A program made the translations under genes and the position numbers. The notes under the pieces were generated by a model. That model had not been told where the DNA came from. It searched no databases and was given only the letters and a program-made list of their open reading frames with translations. Positions 45,899 to 57,322 of a stretch of DNA of 64,000 nucleotides are shown piece by piece. The first letter of the stretch is position 1. Every line of letters begins with the position of its first letter. This DNA comes from an uncultured Nocardioides sp. (GTDB lineage: Bacteria; Actinomycetota; Actinomycetes; Propionibacteriales; Nocardioidaceae). The stretch covers positions 682,001 to 746,000 of the forward strand of contig NZ_CANLDB010000001.1 in assembly GCF_947489365.1 (NCBI RefSeq), in the 5' to 3' direction.

Positions 45899-47646
45899 GC
45901 GGCCGTCGTACGGCGGGGGTGGCGGCCCTGCTCGTCGCCGTCGTGCTGCTGGTGTCGGGCTGCGTCCGGCTGCCGGTGTCCGGACCGGTGGTGGCCGAGT
46001 CCGGCGAGACCACGCGGACCGAGACGCCCGGCACCTTCTACGTCCCCAGCGGGCCGCAGCCGGGGGAGTCGCCGACCGACATCGTCCGTCACTTCATGGA
46101 GGCCATGACGGCGACGCCGCTGCAGACCGGGGTCGCGCGGGAGTTCCTCACCGACGACGCCGCCGGCTCGTGGGAGCCCGACCGGGAGACCATCACCTAC
46201 TCGGGCGCGCTGCGACCCACGGGCGGCACCGAGGTCTCCCTCCGCCTGCCGGACGCCAGCCGCCTCGACCGCACGGGCACCTGGCTGGGCGACCTGACCG
46301 GGCCGGCGTCCGTGCTGGGCTTCCCGATGTCGCGCGTGGACGGCGAGTGGCGCATCGCCGAGGCCCCGGACGCGCTCGTCGTCCCCGAGACCTGGTTCGA
46401 CGACCGCTTCCGCCCCGTCTCGCTCTACTTCTTCGACCCCGAGGCGACGATCCTCGTCCCCGAGCCCGTCTTCGTCCCCGACGGCGAGCAGCTCGCGACC
46501 ACCCTGGTCCGACGGCTGCTCGACGGGCCGCGGCTGCCGGGGGTCTCGCGGACGTTCCTGCCCCCCGAGGCCTCCCTCGGGCTGTCGGTGACCGTGTCGC
46601 GCTCCGGCGTGGCCGAGGTGACCCTCCAGGGCACCGGTCGCTCCGTGGCCGACCCCGAGGTCGCCTCCCTGCTGCTGACCCAGCTCGGCTGGACGCTGCG
46701 CCAGGACCCCTCGATCGACGCGTTCCGCCTCGTCGTGGGCGGCGAGCCGGTCCGGCTGCCCGACGGCACCTCGCAGGTGCCCGTCGACATCGGCGGGGAG
46801 TTCGCCCCGTGGGTCTCGGCGAGCAGCAGCCGGCTCTTCGGGCTCCTCGACGGCTCGGTCGTCGACGTCTCGCCGGGCGAGGGCACGGCCGCGGTCGCCG
46901 GGCCGTTCGGCACCGGGGACTACGGGCTGGGCGAGATCGCCGTCGACATGGCCGGCGACCGGCTGGCGGGCGTCTCGGACGACGGGACCACCGTGCTGGT
47001 GGGCGCCGTCGACGACGACGGCACCGAGGTCCGCACCGTCCTGTCCGGCGGCGAGGACCTCGGCAAGCCGTCGTGGGACCACGCCGGCCGCCTGTGGACC
47101 CTCGACCGCACCGCGGCCGGGGGCCGGGTCTCGCTGGTCACGCCCGGCGGCGAGCTGCGCGAGCTGGACGTGCCCGGCGTGACCGGCCGGTCGGTGAAAC
47201 GCATGATCGTCTCCCGCGACGGGTCGCGGCTGGTCTCCGTGGTCCGGGGACCCGAGGGCGACTCCGTGGTCGTCAACCGCGTCCGGTACGGCGACGAGGG
47301 CGGGATCACCCTCCTGACCGCGGCCCGGACCGTCTTCGCGGGCAGGGAGGAGCCGATCCGGGTCGTCGACGTCGCCTGGTCCTCCCCGACCACCCTGGAC
47401 GTCGTCGACCGCAGCCAGCGGATCTGGTCGGTCACCGAGGTCCCCGTCGACGGCTCCGGGGCGAACGCCGACGACCAGACCCCCCTCGCGCTCGACCGCA
47501 CCCCCGTGTGGCGCGTCGCGAGCGCCCCCGAGGACGGGCTCCCGGCGTACGTCGTCACCGCCGACGGCGCCGAGGTGCTCGGCAGCCTGCTCCGCACCTC
47601 CGACGAGGTCGACCCCCGGGTCCGCGGCCTGACCTACGTGGGCTGA
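45895..47646 (+). CDS. lpqB: Lipoprotein LpqB
   Basis: 583-aa lipoprotein that interacts with the extracellular part of MtrB and tunes the MtrAB system. The signal peptide ends in the lipobox LLVSGC with lipidated Cys23. A GerMN-type domain (about 170-310; RLLDGPRLPGVSRTFLPPEA) precedes a C-terminal beta-propeller of WD-like blades (FAPWVSASSSRLFGLLDGSV, RLVSVVRGPEGDS and so on). GTGA overlap with mtrB keeps stoichiometry. Confidence 0.94.
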   Translation: MSGRRTAGVAALLVAVVLLVSGCVRLPVSGPVVAESGETTRTETPGTFYVPSGPQPGESPTDIVRHFMEAMTATPLQTGVAREFLTDDAAGSWEPDRETITYSGALRPTGGTEVSLRLPDASRLDRTGTWLGDLTGPASVLGFPMSRVDGEWRIAEAPDALVVPETWFDDRFRPVSLYFFDPEATILVPEPVFVPDGEQLATTLVRRLLDGPRLPGVSRTFLPPEASLGLSVTVSRSGVAEVTLQGTGRSVADPEVASLLLTQLGWTLRQDPSIDAFRLVVGGEPVRLPDGTSQVPVDIGGEFAPWVSASSSRLFGLLDGSVVDVSPGEGTAAVAGPFGTGDYGLGEIAVDMAGDRLAGVSDDGTTVLVGAVDDDGTEVRTVLSGGEDLGKPSWDHAGRLWTLDRTAAGGRVSLVTPGGELRELDVPGVTGRSVKRMIVSRDGSRLVSVVRGPEGDSVVVNRVRYGDEGGITLLTAARTVFAGREEPIRVVDVAWSSPTTLDVVDRSQRIWSVTEVPVDGSGANADDQTPLALDRTPVWRVASAPEDGLPAYVVTADGAEVLGSLLRTSDEVDPRVRGLTYVG

Positions 47647-47762
47647 GGCGCCGCCCCCGCTCGCGGGGCCACCCGACGTCCCCAGGCGCTCCGCGGGGCC
47701 CGTCGTCCCCAGGCCCGCCGCCGGCGGCACCGCTCCGCGTGGCCGACGTGGTGGGCTCGGGC

Positions 47763-48560
47763 ATGACCGAGTCGCACCCCACCGTCGACGACCCCGGGGG
47801 ACCGCTGCGGGTGCGCGAGGCCGTCGCGGACCTGCTCACCGGGGTCACCTGCCTCGGCTGCGGCCGGCCCGGACGGTTGCTGTGCGCGCCCTGCCGCGGC
47901 GCGCTGCCGACGACCGCCGCGCCGGCCGTCCTCGACCCCGTCCCGCCGGGGCTCGCACCCACCTGGGCGGCCGCGCCGTACGACGGGGTGGTGCGCGCGC
48001 TGGTCGTCGGGCACAAGGAGCGGCGCCGGCTCGCCCTGCGGGCGCCGCTGGCGGACCTGCTCGCAGCCGCCGTGCGGGCCGCCGCGCCGGGCGCCGGCCC
48101 GGTCCTGCTGGCGGCGGTGCCGAGCCGTCCCGCCGTGGTCCGGGCGCGGGGTCACGACCCGCTCGGAGCGGTGGTCGCGCTCGCCGCGCGGCGGCTGCGG
48201 CACGAGGGGGTCGCCGCACGGGTCGTCCGGCTCCTGGCGCCCCGCGGCGCGGTCGCCGACCAGGCCGGCCTCGACGCCGCGGCACGAGCGGCGAACCTCG
48301 CCGGGTCGCTGTGGTGCCCCCACGTCCGCCGTCTCCCGGCCACCGCGGCCGGGTCGCGGCTCGTGGTCTGCGACGACGTCGTCACGACCGGGGCCACGCT
48401 CGCCGAGGCGCAGCGCGCCCTGGCCGCGGTCGGGCTGCCCGTCACCGGGCACGCGACCGTCGCGGCGACGCTCCGGCGCCACCCGAGCTCCGGACGCCCG
48501 GCGCCGACCGGGGCGACCTCCGAGCCGCTTCCGCTTCCGCGAGCCGACCGACTGCACTAA
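47763..48560 (+). CDS. ComF-family phosphoribosyltransferase-like protein
   Basis: 265 aa. N-terminal zinc finger CLGCGRPGRLLCAPC (four Cys) and a C-terminal PRTase domain with the PRPP loop RLVVCDDVVTTGATLAEAQR. The middle PYDGVVRALVVGHKERRRL and AVPSRPAVVRARGHDPLG match ComF. ComF helps DNA uptake in some bacteria, but in actinobacteria the role next to lpqB and hpf is unknown. Start ATG 47763 taken; an in-frame GTG slightly upstream is possible. Confidence 0.87.
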   Translation: MTESHPTVDDPGGPLRVREAVADLLTGVTCLGCGRPGRLLCAPCRGALPTTAAPAVLDPVPPGLAPTWAAAPYDGVVRALVVGHKERRRLALRAPLADLLAAAVRAAAPGAGPVLLAAVPSRPAVVRARGHDPLGAVVALAARRLRHEGVAARVVRLLAPRGAVADQAGLDAAARAANLAGSLWCPHVRRLPATAAGSRLVVCDDVVTTGATLAEAQRALAAVGLPVTGHATVAATLRRHPSSGRPAPTGATSEPLPLPRADRLH

Positions 48561-48569
48561 CGTCTCGTC

Positions 48570-48713
48570 ATGGAGTCCGTCCCGGCACGTGGCAGGTGCC
48601 GCCGGCACGCCGCGACCGGCACGTCGCGAGCGCGGAGGGACGCACTCCGCGTCACTCCTCCTCGTGGTCGTGGGGCTCCGCACGCCCACCACGAACGCCC
48701 CGTCCGGGGCTAG
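48570..48713 (+). CDS. Possible leaderless small ORF upstream of hpf
   Basis: 47 codons (MESVPARGRCRRHAATG.., Arg-rich, one Cys) from ATG 48570 to TAG 48711-48713. TAACGT at 48558-48563 ends 6 nt before the ATG, the same leaderless geometry as annotated genes here. It ends 18 nt before the hpf ATG, over the region leading to the hpf Shine-Dalgarno, so its translation could control access to hpf. Codon use is not clearly coding and no family is recognised. Confidence 0.35.
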   Translation: MESVPARGRCRRHAATGTSRARRDALRVTPPRGRGAPHAHHERPVRG

Positions 48714-48731
48714 AACGAGGGAGGTCGCAGC

Positions 48732-49349
48732 ATGGAGGTCGTCGTCAGCGCTCGGCACTGCGAGGTGTCCGAGGGTTTCCGTGCCCACGTCGAGGAGAAG
48801 CTCGCCCGACTCGAGAAGCACGACCACCGCATCATGCGGATCCAGGTCGAGGTCTCGGCCGAGCGCAACCCCCGTCAGCACGACCAGGCGGTGCGCGTGG
48901 AGCTGACGGCCTTCTCCCGCGGCCCGGTCGTCCGCGCCGAGGCGGCCGCCGAGGACAAGATGGGTGCCCTCGACCTGGCGATGGACAAGATGGCCTCCCA
49001 GATGCGCCGGGCCGCCGACCGCCGCCGGGTGCACAAGGGACGCACGGTCCCCGCCGAGGTGGGCCAGACGCTCACCGCCCCGGCGCCCGCCCCCGCGGTG
49101 CAGGACACCGAGGACGGCGTCACCTCGCGCCACGTCGGGCCCATCGAGGTCACCGGTGACGGTCCGCTGGTGGTCCGGGAGAAGAGCCACCCCGCCGAGC
49201 CGATGACGCTCGACCAGGCGCTCTACGAGATGGAGCTCGTCGGCCACGACTTCTACCTGTTCGTCGACAAGGAGAGCGAGCGCCCGGCGGTCGTCTACCG
49301 GCGACGGGGCTACGACTACGGCGTCATCTCGCTCGAGCTCGGCGACTGA
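48732..49349 (+). CDS. hpf: Long-form ribosome hibernation promoting factor
   Basis: 205 aa. N-terminal S30AE domain (about 1-100; VVVSARHCEVSEGFRAHVEE, RIQVEVSAERNPRQHDQAVR) binds the 30S decoding centre. A linker rich in Pro/Ala is followed by the C-terminal dimerisation domain (EPMTLDQALYEMELVGHDFY and FVDKESERPAVVYRRRGYDYG) that joins two ribosomes into 100S dimers. GGGAGG precedes the ATG. A possible small ORF occupies the leader. hpf-secA linkage is typical of actinobacteria. Confidence 0.95.
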   Translation: MEVVVSARHCEVSEGFRAHVEEKLARLEKHDHRIMRIQVEVSAERNPRQHDQAVRVELTAFSRGPVVRAEAAAEDKMGALDLAMDKMASQMRRAADRRRVHKGRTVPAEVGQTLTAPAPAPAVQDTEDGVTSRHVGPIEVTGDGPLVVREKSHPAEPMTLDQALYEMELVGHDFYLFVDKESERPAVVYRRRGYDYGVISLELGD

Positions 49350-49401
49350 GGCACACCCGGCCGGGCTCGTCCCCGGGTCGGCGTCACCGTGGCAGGATGC
49401 G

Positions 49402-50079
49402 GTGGTGGCCGATCCGGGGACTGCCGCCGACGTGAGGGTGCTGGTCGCGGACGACCAGGAGCTCTTCCGCCGGGGGCTCGCGATGGTCCTCGACGCGGAG
49501 GACGGCGTGTCCGTGGTCGGCTCCGCCGCCGACGCCGACTCCGCGGTTGTCGAGACCGCCCGCACGAGGCCCGACGTCGTCGTCCTCGAGGGCCGCATGT
49601 CGGGGCGCGGCGGCCTCGACGCCTGCCGGCGCATCACCGCCCACCACCCCGGCGTCCGGGTGATCGTGCTCAGCACCTCCGACGACGAGGCCGACCTGTT
49701 CGAGGCGGTCCGCGGCGGCGCGCTCGGCTACCTGCTGAAGGACGCCTCGCTGCCCGAGCTGGTGCAGGCCGTCCGGGTCGTCGCCGCCGGCCAGTCCCTC
49801 ATCAGCCCCTCGATGGCGGCCAAGCTCGTCAGCGGGTTCCGCGAGGCCGAGGTGGCCGACGCCCGCCCGAGCGACCCCGCGAGGCTCACGGCCCGCGAGC
49901 TGGAGGTGCTGACGCACGTCGCGCGCGGGCTGGCCAACCGCGAGGTCGCGGCGCGGCTGTCGATCAGCGAGAACACGGTGAAGAACCACGTCCGCAACAT
50001 CCTGGAGAAGCTCGGGCTGCACTCGCGCATGGAGGCCGTCATGTACGCGATGCGGACCAAGCTCCTCGATCTCCCGTGA
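49402..50079 (+). CDS. NarL/FixJ-type response regulator with Glu at the phosphoacceptor position
   Basis: 225 aa. Receiver VRVLVADDQELFRRGLAMVL, then the beta-3 strand RPDVVVLEGRMSGRGGLDA, where the usual Asp is Glu63; VIVLSTSD and GYLLKDASLPELV keep the Thr/Ser and Lys switch positions. LuxR-type helix-turn-helix: LTARELEVLTHVARGLANRE and SISENTVKNHVRNILEKLGL. Glu often mimics the phosphorylated state, so the protein may be constitutively active. Streptomyces homologues next to hpf/secA keep the Asp (recalled). No kinase gene adjoins it. GTG 49402 or 49405. Stop overlaps the next gene (GTGA). Confidence 0.9.
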   Translation: MVADPGTAADVRVLVADDQELFRRGLAMVLDAEDGVSVVGSAADADSAVVETARTRPDVVVLEGRMSGRGGLDACRRITAHHPGVRVIVLSTSDDEADLFEAVRGGALGYLLKDASLPELVQAVRVVAAGQSLISPSMAAKLVSGFREAEVADARPSDPARLTARELEVLTHVARGLANREVAARLSISENTVKNHVRNILEKLGLHSRMEAVMYAMRTKLLDLP

Positions 50080-51305
50080 CCCCGTCCCTGCCCGGCCCCG
50101 CGCCCGAGCGGCTGACCCGGACCCGCGCCCGCCGCGTGGCGCTGGCCGCCCAGGGGTTCACCGACCGCCCCCACGCCACCCCCTCGCTCCGCACCCTGGA
50201 GCGGACGCTGCGCCGTACCGGCGTCCTGCAGGTCGACTCCGTCAACGTCCTCGCCCGCGCCCACCTGATGCCCGTGTTCTCCCGCGTCGGCCCGTACGAC
50301 GTCGACCTGGTGCGCCGCGCCTCCGAGGTGCGCCCGCGCCGGATGGTGGAGTACTGGGCGCACGTGCAGGCCTTCATGCCGGTGGACCTGTGGCCGGCCA
50401 TGCGCCACCGGATGGCCGAGCACCGACGCCGCCACGAGGCGGACGGCCCGCGCTGGTCGCCCCAGGTGGAGGCCGACGTCCTCGCCGAGGTCGCCGCGCG
50501 CGGACCGGTGACGGCCCGCGACCTCGACGACGGTGCGCCCCGTCGGACCGGGCACTGGGGCTGGAACTGGAGCGAGGCCCGGCAGGTGCTCGACCTGCTC
50601 TACCGCACCGGTGAGGTGGCGATCGCCGGCCGCAACCGCCAGTTCGAGGTCCTGTACGACGTCCCGGAGCGGGTGCTGCCGCCCGACGTCCTCGCCCGGC
50701 CGACGCCCTCGGTCGAGGAGGCGTCCCGCGAGCTGGTCCGCCGCGCCGCGGCGTCCCACGGCGTGGCGACGCTCGTGTGCCTGCGCGACTACTACCGGAT
50801 GTCCCCGGCCGCGGCGGCGCGGGCGGTCGAGGAGCTCGTCGAGTCCGGGGAGCTGCTGCCGGCGCGCGTGGAGGGCTGGGACCGCCCGGCGTACCTGCAC
50901 CACGAGGCCCGCACGCCCCGTCGCATCGGTGCCCGGGCGCTGCTGAGCCCGTTCGACCCCGTGGTGTGGGAGCGCGAGCGGACCGAGCGACTCTTCGGGT
51001 TCCGCTACCGCATCGAGATCTACGTCCCCGCGGCCAAGCGGGTGCACGGCTACTACGTCCTGCCGTTCCTGCTCGGCGACCGGCTGGTCGCCCGGGTCGA
51101 CCTCAAGGCCGACCGTGCCACGGGCCGCCTGCTGGTCCACGCGGCGTACGCCGAGGCGGGCACCTCGGCCGGTGAGGTCGCCGACGCACTGGCCGACGAG
51201 CTGGCCGACCTGGCGGACTGGCTCGGGCTGGAGACGGTGGTCGTGGGCGAACGCGGGGACCTCGCCCCGGCCCTCGCCGCCGCCGTGGGCCGCGGCGGGC
51301 GCTGA
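50076..51305 (+). CDS. YcaQ/AlkZ-like winged-helix DNA glycosylase family protein
   Basis: 409 aa of the DUF1006/HTH_42 family, whose studied members (E. coli YcaQ, Streptomyces AlkZ) excise alkylated bases and unhook DNA crosslinks. The catalytic Q-x-D/Q motif is present as Gln52-Val-Asp54 in TGVLQVDSVNVLARAH. Winged-helix blocks follow (GPVTARDLDD, WNWSEARQVLDLLYRTGEV), then FGFRYRIEIYVPAAKRVHGY and LPFLLGDRLVARVDLKADRA. The QxD form groups with the YcaQ-like branch. GTGA coupling to an atypical response regulator suggests regulated repair, which is inference. Confidence 0.87.
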   Translation: MTPSLPGPAPERLTRTRARRVALAAQGFTDRPHATPSLRTLERTLRRTGVLQVDSVNVLARAHLMPVFSRVGPYDVDLVRRASEVRPRRMVEYWAHVQAFMPVDLWPAMRHRMAEHRRRHEADGPRWSPQVEADVLAEVAARGPVTARDLDDGAPRRTGHWGWNWSEARQVLDLLYRTGEVAIAGRNRQFEVLYDVPERVLPPDVLARPTPSVEEASRELVRRAAASHGVATLVCLRDYYRMSPAAAARAVEELVESGELLPARVEGWDRPAYLHHEARTPRRIGARALLSPFDPVVWERERTERLFGFRYRIEIYVPAAKRVHGYYVLPFLLGDRLVARVDLKADRATGRLLVHAAYAEAGTSAGEVADALADELADLADWLGLETVVVGERGDLAPALAAAVGRGGR

Positions 51306-51393
51306 GAGCCGGCCGGCATCGGGGGATCGGGCCGCTCCGCATGGCCCGCGCGGGTCATGGTGGGCGGCCGGGCGTCGTCCTAGGTTCGCGGGC

Positions 51394-51618
51394 ATGGTGA
51401 GGGACCTCGCGCTGGCCGCCCTGGTGGGCCCGGGACTGGTCCTGGGCCTCGCCACGACCCTGGACCAGCAGGGCGTCCTCGCGGTGGAGGGGATGTGGCT
51501 GCGGGTCGTCACGGTGAGCGCCGTGGCGCTCGCCCTGTGCGCGTTCGTGCTCCTGAGCGGGCTGCGGCGGGCCCCGTCGCCCCGACGGCGTCCCCGGCGT
51601 CGCGGCCGCCCGGGCTGA
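51394..51618 (+). CDS. Small two-helix membrane protein
   Basis: 74 aa: ALAALVGPGLVLGLATTLD (helix 1), VTVSAVALALCAFVLLSGL (helix 2) and a highly basic tail ([17 protein letters not shown]). Not recognised. The ATG lies 7 nt after TAGGTT (51381-51386), a perfect leaderless signal, which is the main support that it is real. Between the YcaQ-like gene and secA. Confidence 0.6.
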   Translation: MVRDLALAALVGPGLVLGLATTLDQQGVLAVEGMWLRVVTVSAVALALCAFVLLSGLRRAPSPRRRPRRRGRPG

Positions 51619-51726
51619 TCGTGTCCCGGGCCTCCGTGCTCGCCGGTTAGAGTTGACGACGGCCCCGGGCCCGAGCAGCAGACGACCCGGCCGATCCTCC
51701 GTCCCGAACCCCAGGAGACATCCGCT

Positions 51727-54606
<2,880 letters not shown>

Positions 54607-54614
54607 GCACCCCC

Positions 54615-55682
54615 GTGCCCGGTGTGCCCCGGCACGTGGTGCTGCACGTCGGCGCCATGAAGACGGGCACGTCGTTCCTGCAGTCGGTGCTCGACCACCA
54701 CCGCGCACCGTTGGCCGCGGCGGGGACGACGTTCCCGCCCTCCAGCGTGCACGCGGTGCGGGCCGTGCTGCGCGGCCCCGCCCAGGGCCCGCCGGACGCG
54801 ACCCGGTGGCGCGAGCTGGCGGGGTCCACCGACGGCGACCTGCTGGTCTCGATGGAGTTCCTCAGCTTCGCCGGGCCGGAGCGGATCGCGCTGCTCCTCG
54901 AGCCGTTCGCCGGCGACCGGGTGAGCGTCGTCGTCGGCGTCCGCGACCAGCGGGCCGTGCTTGGCGCCCAGTGGCAGACCCACTGCCGCAACCGGGGCGT
55001 GCTGGCCTGGCCCGACTGGCTGCGCGCGATCCGCGGCGACGCCGACCCGGACGCGGCCGGCGTCGCCGACGCCCGCCGTACCTGGGACCGGGCGCAGCGG
55101 GTCCCGCGCCTGCTCGACCGCTGGACGGACGCCGGCGTCGACCGCGTCGTCGCCGTCACGGTCCCACCGTCGGGGACGGACCCCGGCGTGCTGTGGGACC
55201 GCTTCGCGCGGGCGGCCCGGTTGCCCGAGGTCCCCGTCGACGTCACGCTGGCGCGGACCAACCCCTCGCTGGGCCACGGCTCCTGCGAGCTGCTGCGCCG
55301 GGTCAACCCGCTGCTGGCGGACCGCCCGGCCGGGAGGTACCGGCGGGCCGTGCGCGACCTCGCGAACACCGCGCTCGTCGCGCGGCGTGACGCCGAGAGC
55401 CGCGTGGTGGCCGACGAGGTCGCCGTACGGCGGGCGCTCGAGGCCAACGCCCGGGTCCGCGAGCGGCTCGGCGACGGCGTGGAGCTCGTCGGCTCGCCCG
55501 ACGACCTGCCGACCCCGGAGGAGGTCGGGACCCCGCCCGCCGGGCGCGCGGCCTCGGTGTGCGAGGAGGCGGAGGTGGCGGCCGCGGGGCGGACGGCGTA
55601 CGCGCACCTCCACGGTCGGCCCGCCCCGGACGGCGCGGACGTCGCGTGGCTCGTCGCGGAGGTCGCGGAGGGCCTGCGGTGA
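54615..55682 (+). CDS. Sulfotransferase-like protein, first of a tandem pair
   Basis: 355 aa. The N-terminal VVLHVGAMKTGTSFLQSVLD is the 5'-phosphosulfate-binding loop of PAPS-dependent sulfotransferases (K-T-G-T-S). LLVSMEFLSFAGPERIA and VVVGVRDQRAVLGAQWQTH carry the second, 3'-phosphate-binding Arg/Ser region. The acceptor is unknown; a surface glycan is plausible beside the wall-polymer genes. GTG 54615 or 54624. Starts 8 bp after secA. The next gene encodes a paralogue of identical length. Confidence 0.8.
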   Translation: MPGVPRHVVLHVGAMKTGTSFLQSVLDHHRAPLAAAGTTFPPSSVHAVRAVLRGPAQGPPDATRWRELAGSTDGDLLVSMEFLSFAGPERIALLLEPFAGDRVSVVVGVRDQRAVLGAQWQTHCRNRGVLAWPDWLRAIRGDADPDAAGVADARRTWDRAQRVPRLLDRWTDAGVDRVVAVTVPPSGTDPGVLWDRFARAARLPEVPVDVTLARTNPSLGHGSCELLRRVNPLLADRPAGRYRRAVRDLANTALVARRDAESRVVADEVAVRRALEANARVRERLGDGVELVGSPDDLPTPEEVGTPPAGRAASVCEEAEVAAAGRTAYAHLHGRPAPDGADVAWLVAEVAEGLR

Positions 55683-55702
55683 GGCACGGGCATGATCGGG
55701 GC

Positions 55703-56770
55703 ATGTCCCGCCGCGTCGTCCTGCACATCGGGGCGATGAAGTCGGGGACCAGCTTCGTGCAGTCCACCTTGCGCCGCCGTCGCCCCGCCCTGGCGCGGGA
55801 GGGCTGGACCTACCCGCGCGCCAGCATCGACGAGGTCCGCGCGGGCCTCGGACGCGGGCGGCCCGGGGGAGTCCCGGACCCGGAGCCGTGGCGGGCCCTG
55901 ACCGCCGTCGAGGGTGACCTCGTGGTGTCGATGGAGTTCCTCTCCTTCGCCCGGCCCGCACACCTCGACGACTTCCTCGCCCCGTTCGCCGACGACGACG
56001 TCACCGTCGTGATGGGCGTGCGGGACCAGGTGCGGAGCCTGCCGTCGCAGTGGCAGACGTGGTGCCGCAGCCGGGGGACGCTGGACTGGCCGGACTACCT
56101 CGCCGCGCTCCGCGGGGAGGGCGAGGGCCAGGTCGCCGCCGACGTGCACGCCGCGCACACCCGCGTCCGCGCGCCCGCGGTGCTGCGCCGGTGGTCGGCG
56201 CACCCGGCGGTGGACCGCGTCGCGGTCGTGACGGTGCCCGCCGCGGCCGAGCCGGCCGAGCTGTGGCGCCGGTTCGTCGCCGCGTCCGGCCTGCCGCCGG
56301 TGGAGGTGGACCTGGAGCGCGCCCGGCCGAACGCCCGGATCGGGTACGGCTCGACCGAGCTGCTGCGGCGGGTCAACGGCCACCTGCCGGACGTCGGCTA
56401 CGGCGAGTACCGCCGCGCCGTGAAGGCCTTGTGGGACGAGGTGCTGGCCCCGCGCAGCGACGCGGAGTCCCGGATCGTGCTGGACCGCCCCGCGACCGAG
56501 GCCGCCCACCGGGCCAACGCGGTGGTCCGCGACGTCCTCGCCGACCCGGGCGCCGGTCTCGTGCTGCACGGTGACCTCGGTGACCTGCCGGTCACCGGGG
56601 AGCCCGCGGTCGAGGTGGCCGGACCGCCGCCCGCCGGGGAGGTCCTGGCGGCGGGGGAGGCGGCGCTGGCGTGGCTCGGCGAGGACGCCCGCGCCGACCC
56701 GCGTGCGACCGACGCCCGGGAGCTGGCCGCGCGCGTCGCCGCCGGCCTGCGGCGGCGGCACGGCTGGTAG
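55703..56770 (+). CDS. Sulfotransferase-like protein, second of a tandem pair
   Basis: 355 aa, same length as the preceding protein and collinear with it: RVVLHIGAMKSGTSFVQSTL, DLVVSMEFLSFARPAHLDDF, VVMGVRDQVRSLPSQWQTW, ELLRRVNGHLPDVGYGEYRR. The two differ mostly in the loops, as expected for duplication followed by divergence in acceptor. CATGAT lies 6 nt before the ATG (55691-55696), so it may have its own promoter. Convergent with the Rv3235-like gene, 10 bp apart. Confidence 0.8.
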   Translation: MSRRVVLHIGAMKSGTSFVQSTLRRRRPALAREGWTYPRASIDEVRAGLGRGRPGGVPDPEPWRALTAVEGDLVVSMEFLSFARPAHLDDFLAPFADDDVTVVMGVRDQVRSLPSQWQTWCRSRGTLDWPDYLAALRGEGEGQVAADVHAAHTRVRAPAVLRRWSAHPAVDRVAVVTVPAAAEPAELWRRFVAASGLPPVEVDLERARPNARIGYGSTELLRRVNGHLPDVGYGEYRRAVKALWDEVLAPRSDAESRIVLDRPATEAAHRANAVVRDVLADPGAGLVLHGDLGDLPVTGEPAVEVAGPPPAGEVLAAGEAALAWLGEDARADPRATDARELAARVAAGLRRRHGW

Positions 56771-56780
56771 GCGACGCGAC

Positions 56781-57314
56781 TCAGGCGAACTCGAGGGCCG
56801 CGCACTGCCAGCGCCCGCCCGCCAGCTCGAACCGCGCGGCGATCGCGCGGGACCGGGCGCCGTAGCGGACGTGGATGCTGGTCTCGGCGACGTCGCGGCC
56901 CACGAAGCTGGTCCGCACCCCGAGCACCTGGGCCCGCACTGCGGTGCGGTGCCGACGGCCCTGGCCGGCGACGTGGCCCCCGGCGCGGGCGACCAGGTGG
57001 GCCCGGCGGGCCAGGTCGGCGTACACGGCGGGGGTGGTCCACCGCAGCAGCTGGCTGACGGGACGGTCACCGGCGACGACCTCGACGACGGCCTGGGCGT
57101 AGCGCCAGGACCACGCCTCGAGCGCGCGGCGCTGCTGGCGGTCGATCGGGACCACGTCGCCGCGGCCCCCGTGGGTCCCGCCGCGGCCACCCCCGTGGTC
57201 GAAGCCGTGGTCGTCGTCCTCCGGGGCGAGCCGGGCGGGCACCGGCGGCGGCTCGAGGCGCGGCGCCAGGTCGAGGGCGAGCGTCCCCTGCACGGTCGGG
57301 ATGTCGGCGGGCAT
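56781..57314 (-). CDS. Rv3235-family (DUF6459) protein
   Basis: 177 aa. The C-terminal 120 residues carry the family core: AWSWRYAQAVVEVVAGDRPV, SQLLRWTTPAVYADLARRA, RTSFVGRDVAETSIHVRYGA and AIAARFELAGGRWQCAALEF. The N-terminus is a Gly/His-rich, possibly metal-binding stretch (HGFDHGGGRGGTHGGRG). Function unknown; found downstream of secA in actinobacteria. A strong AGGAGG overlaps the stop of the LysM gene, 4-5 nt before the ATG, so it is coupled to that gene. Confidence 0.82.
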   Translation of the reverse strand: MPADIPTVQGTLALDLAPRLEPPPVPARLAPEDDDHGFDHGGGRGGTHGGRGDVVPIDRQQRRALEAWSWRYAQAVVEVVAGDRPVSQLLRWTTPAVYADLARRAHLVARAGGHVAGQGRRHRTAVRAQVLGVRTSFVGRDVAETSIHVRYGARSRAIAARFELAGGRWQCAALEFA

Positions 57315-57322
57315 GGGTCCTC

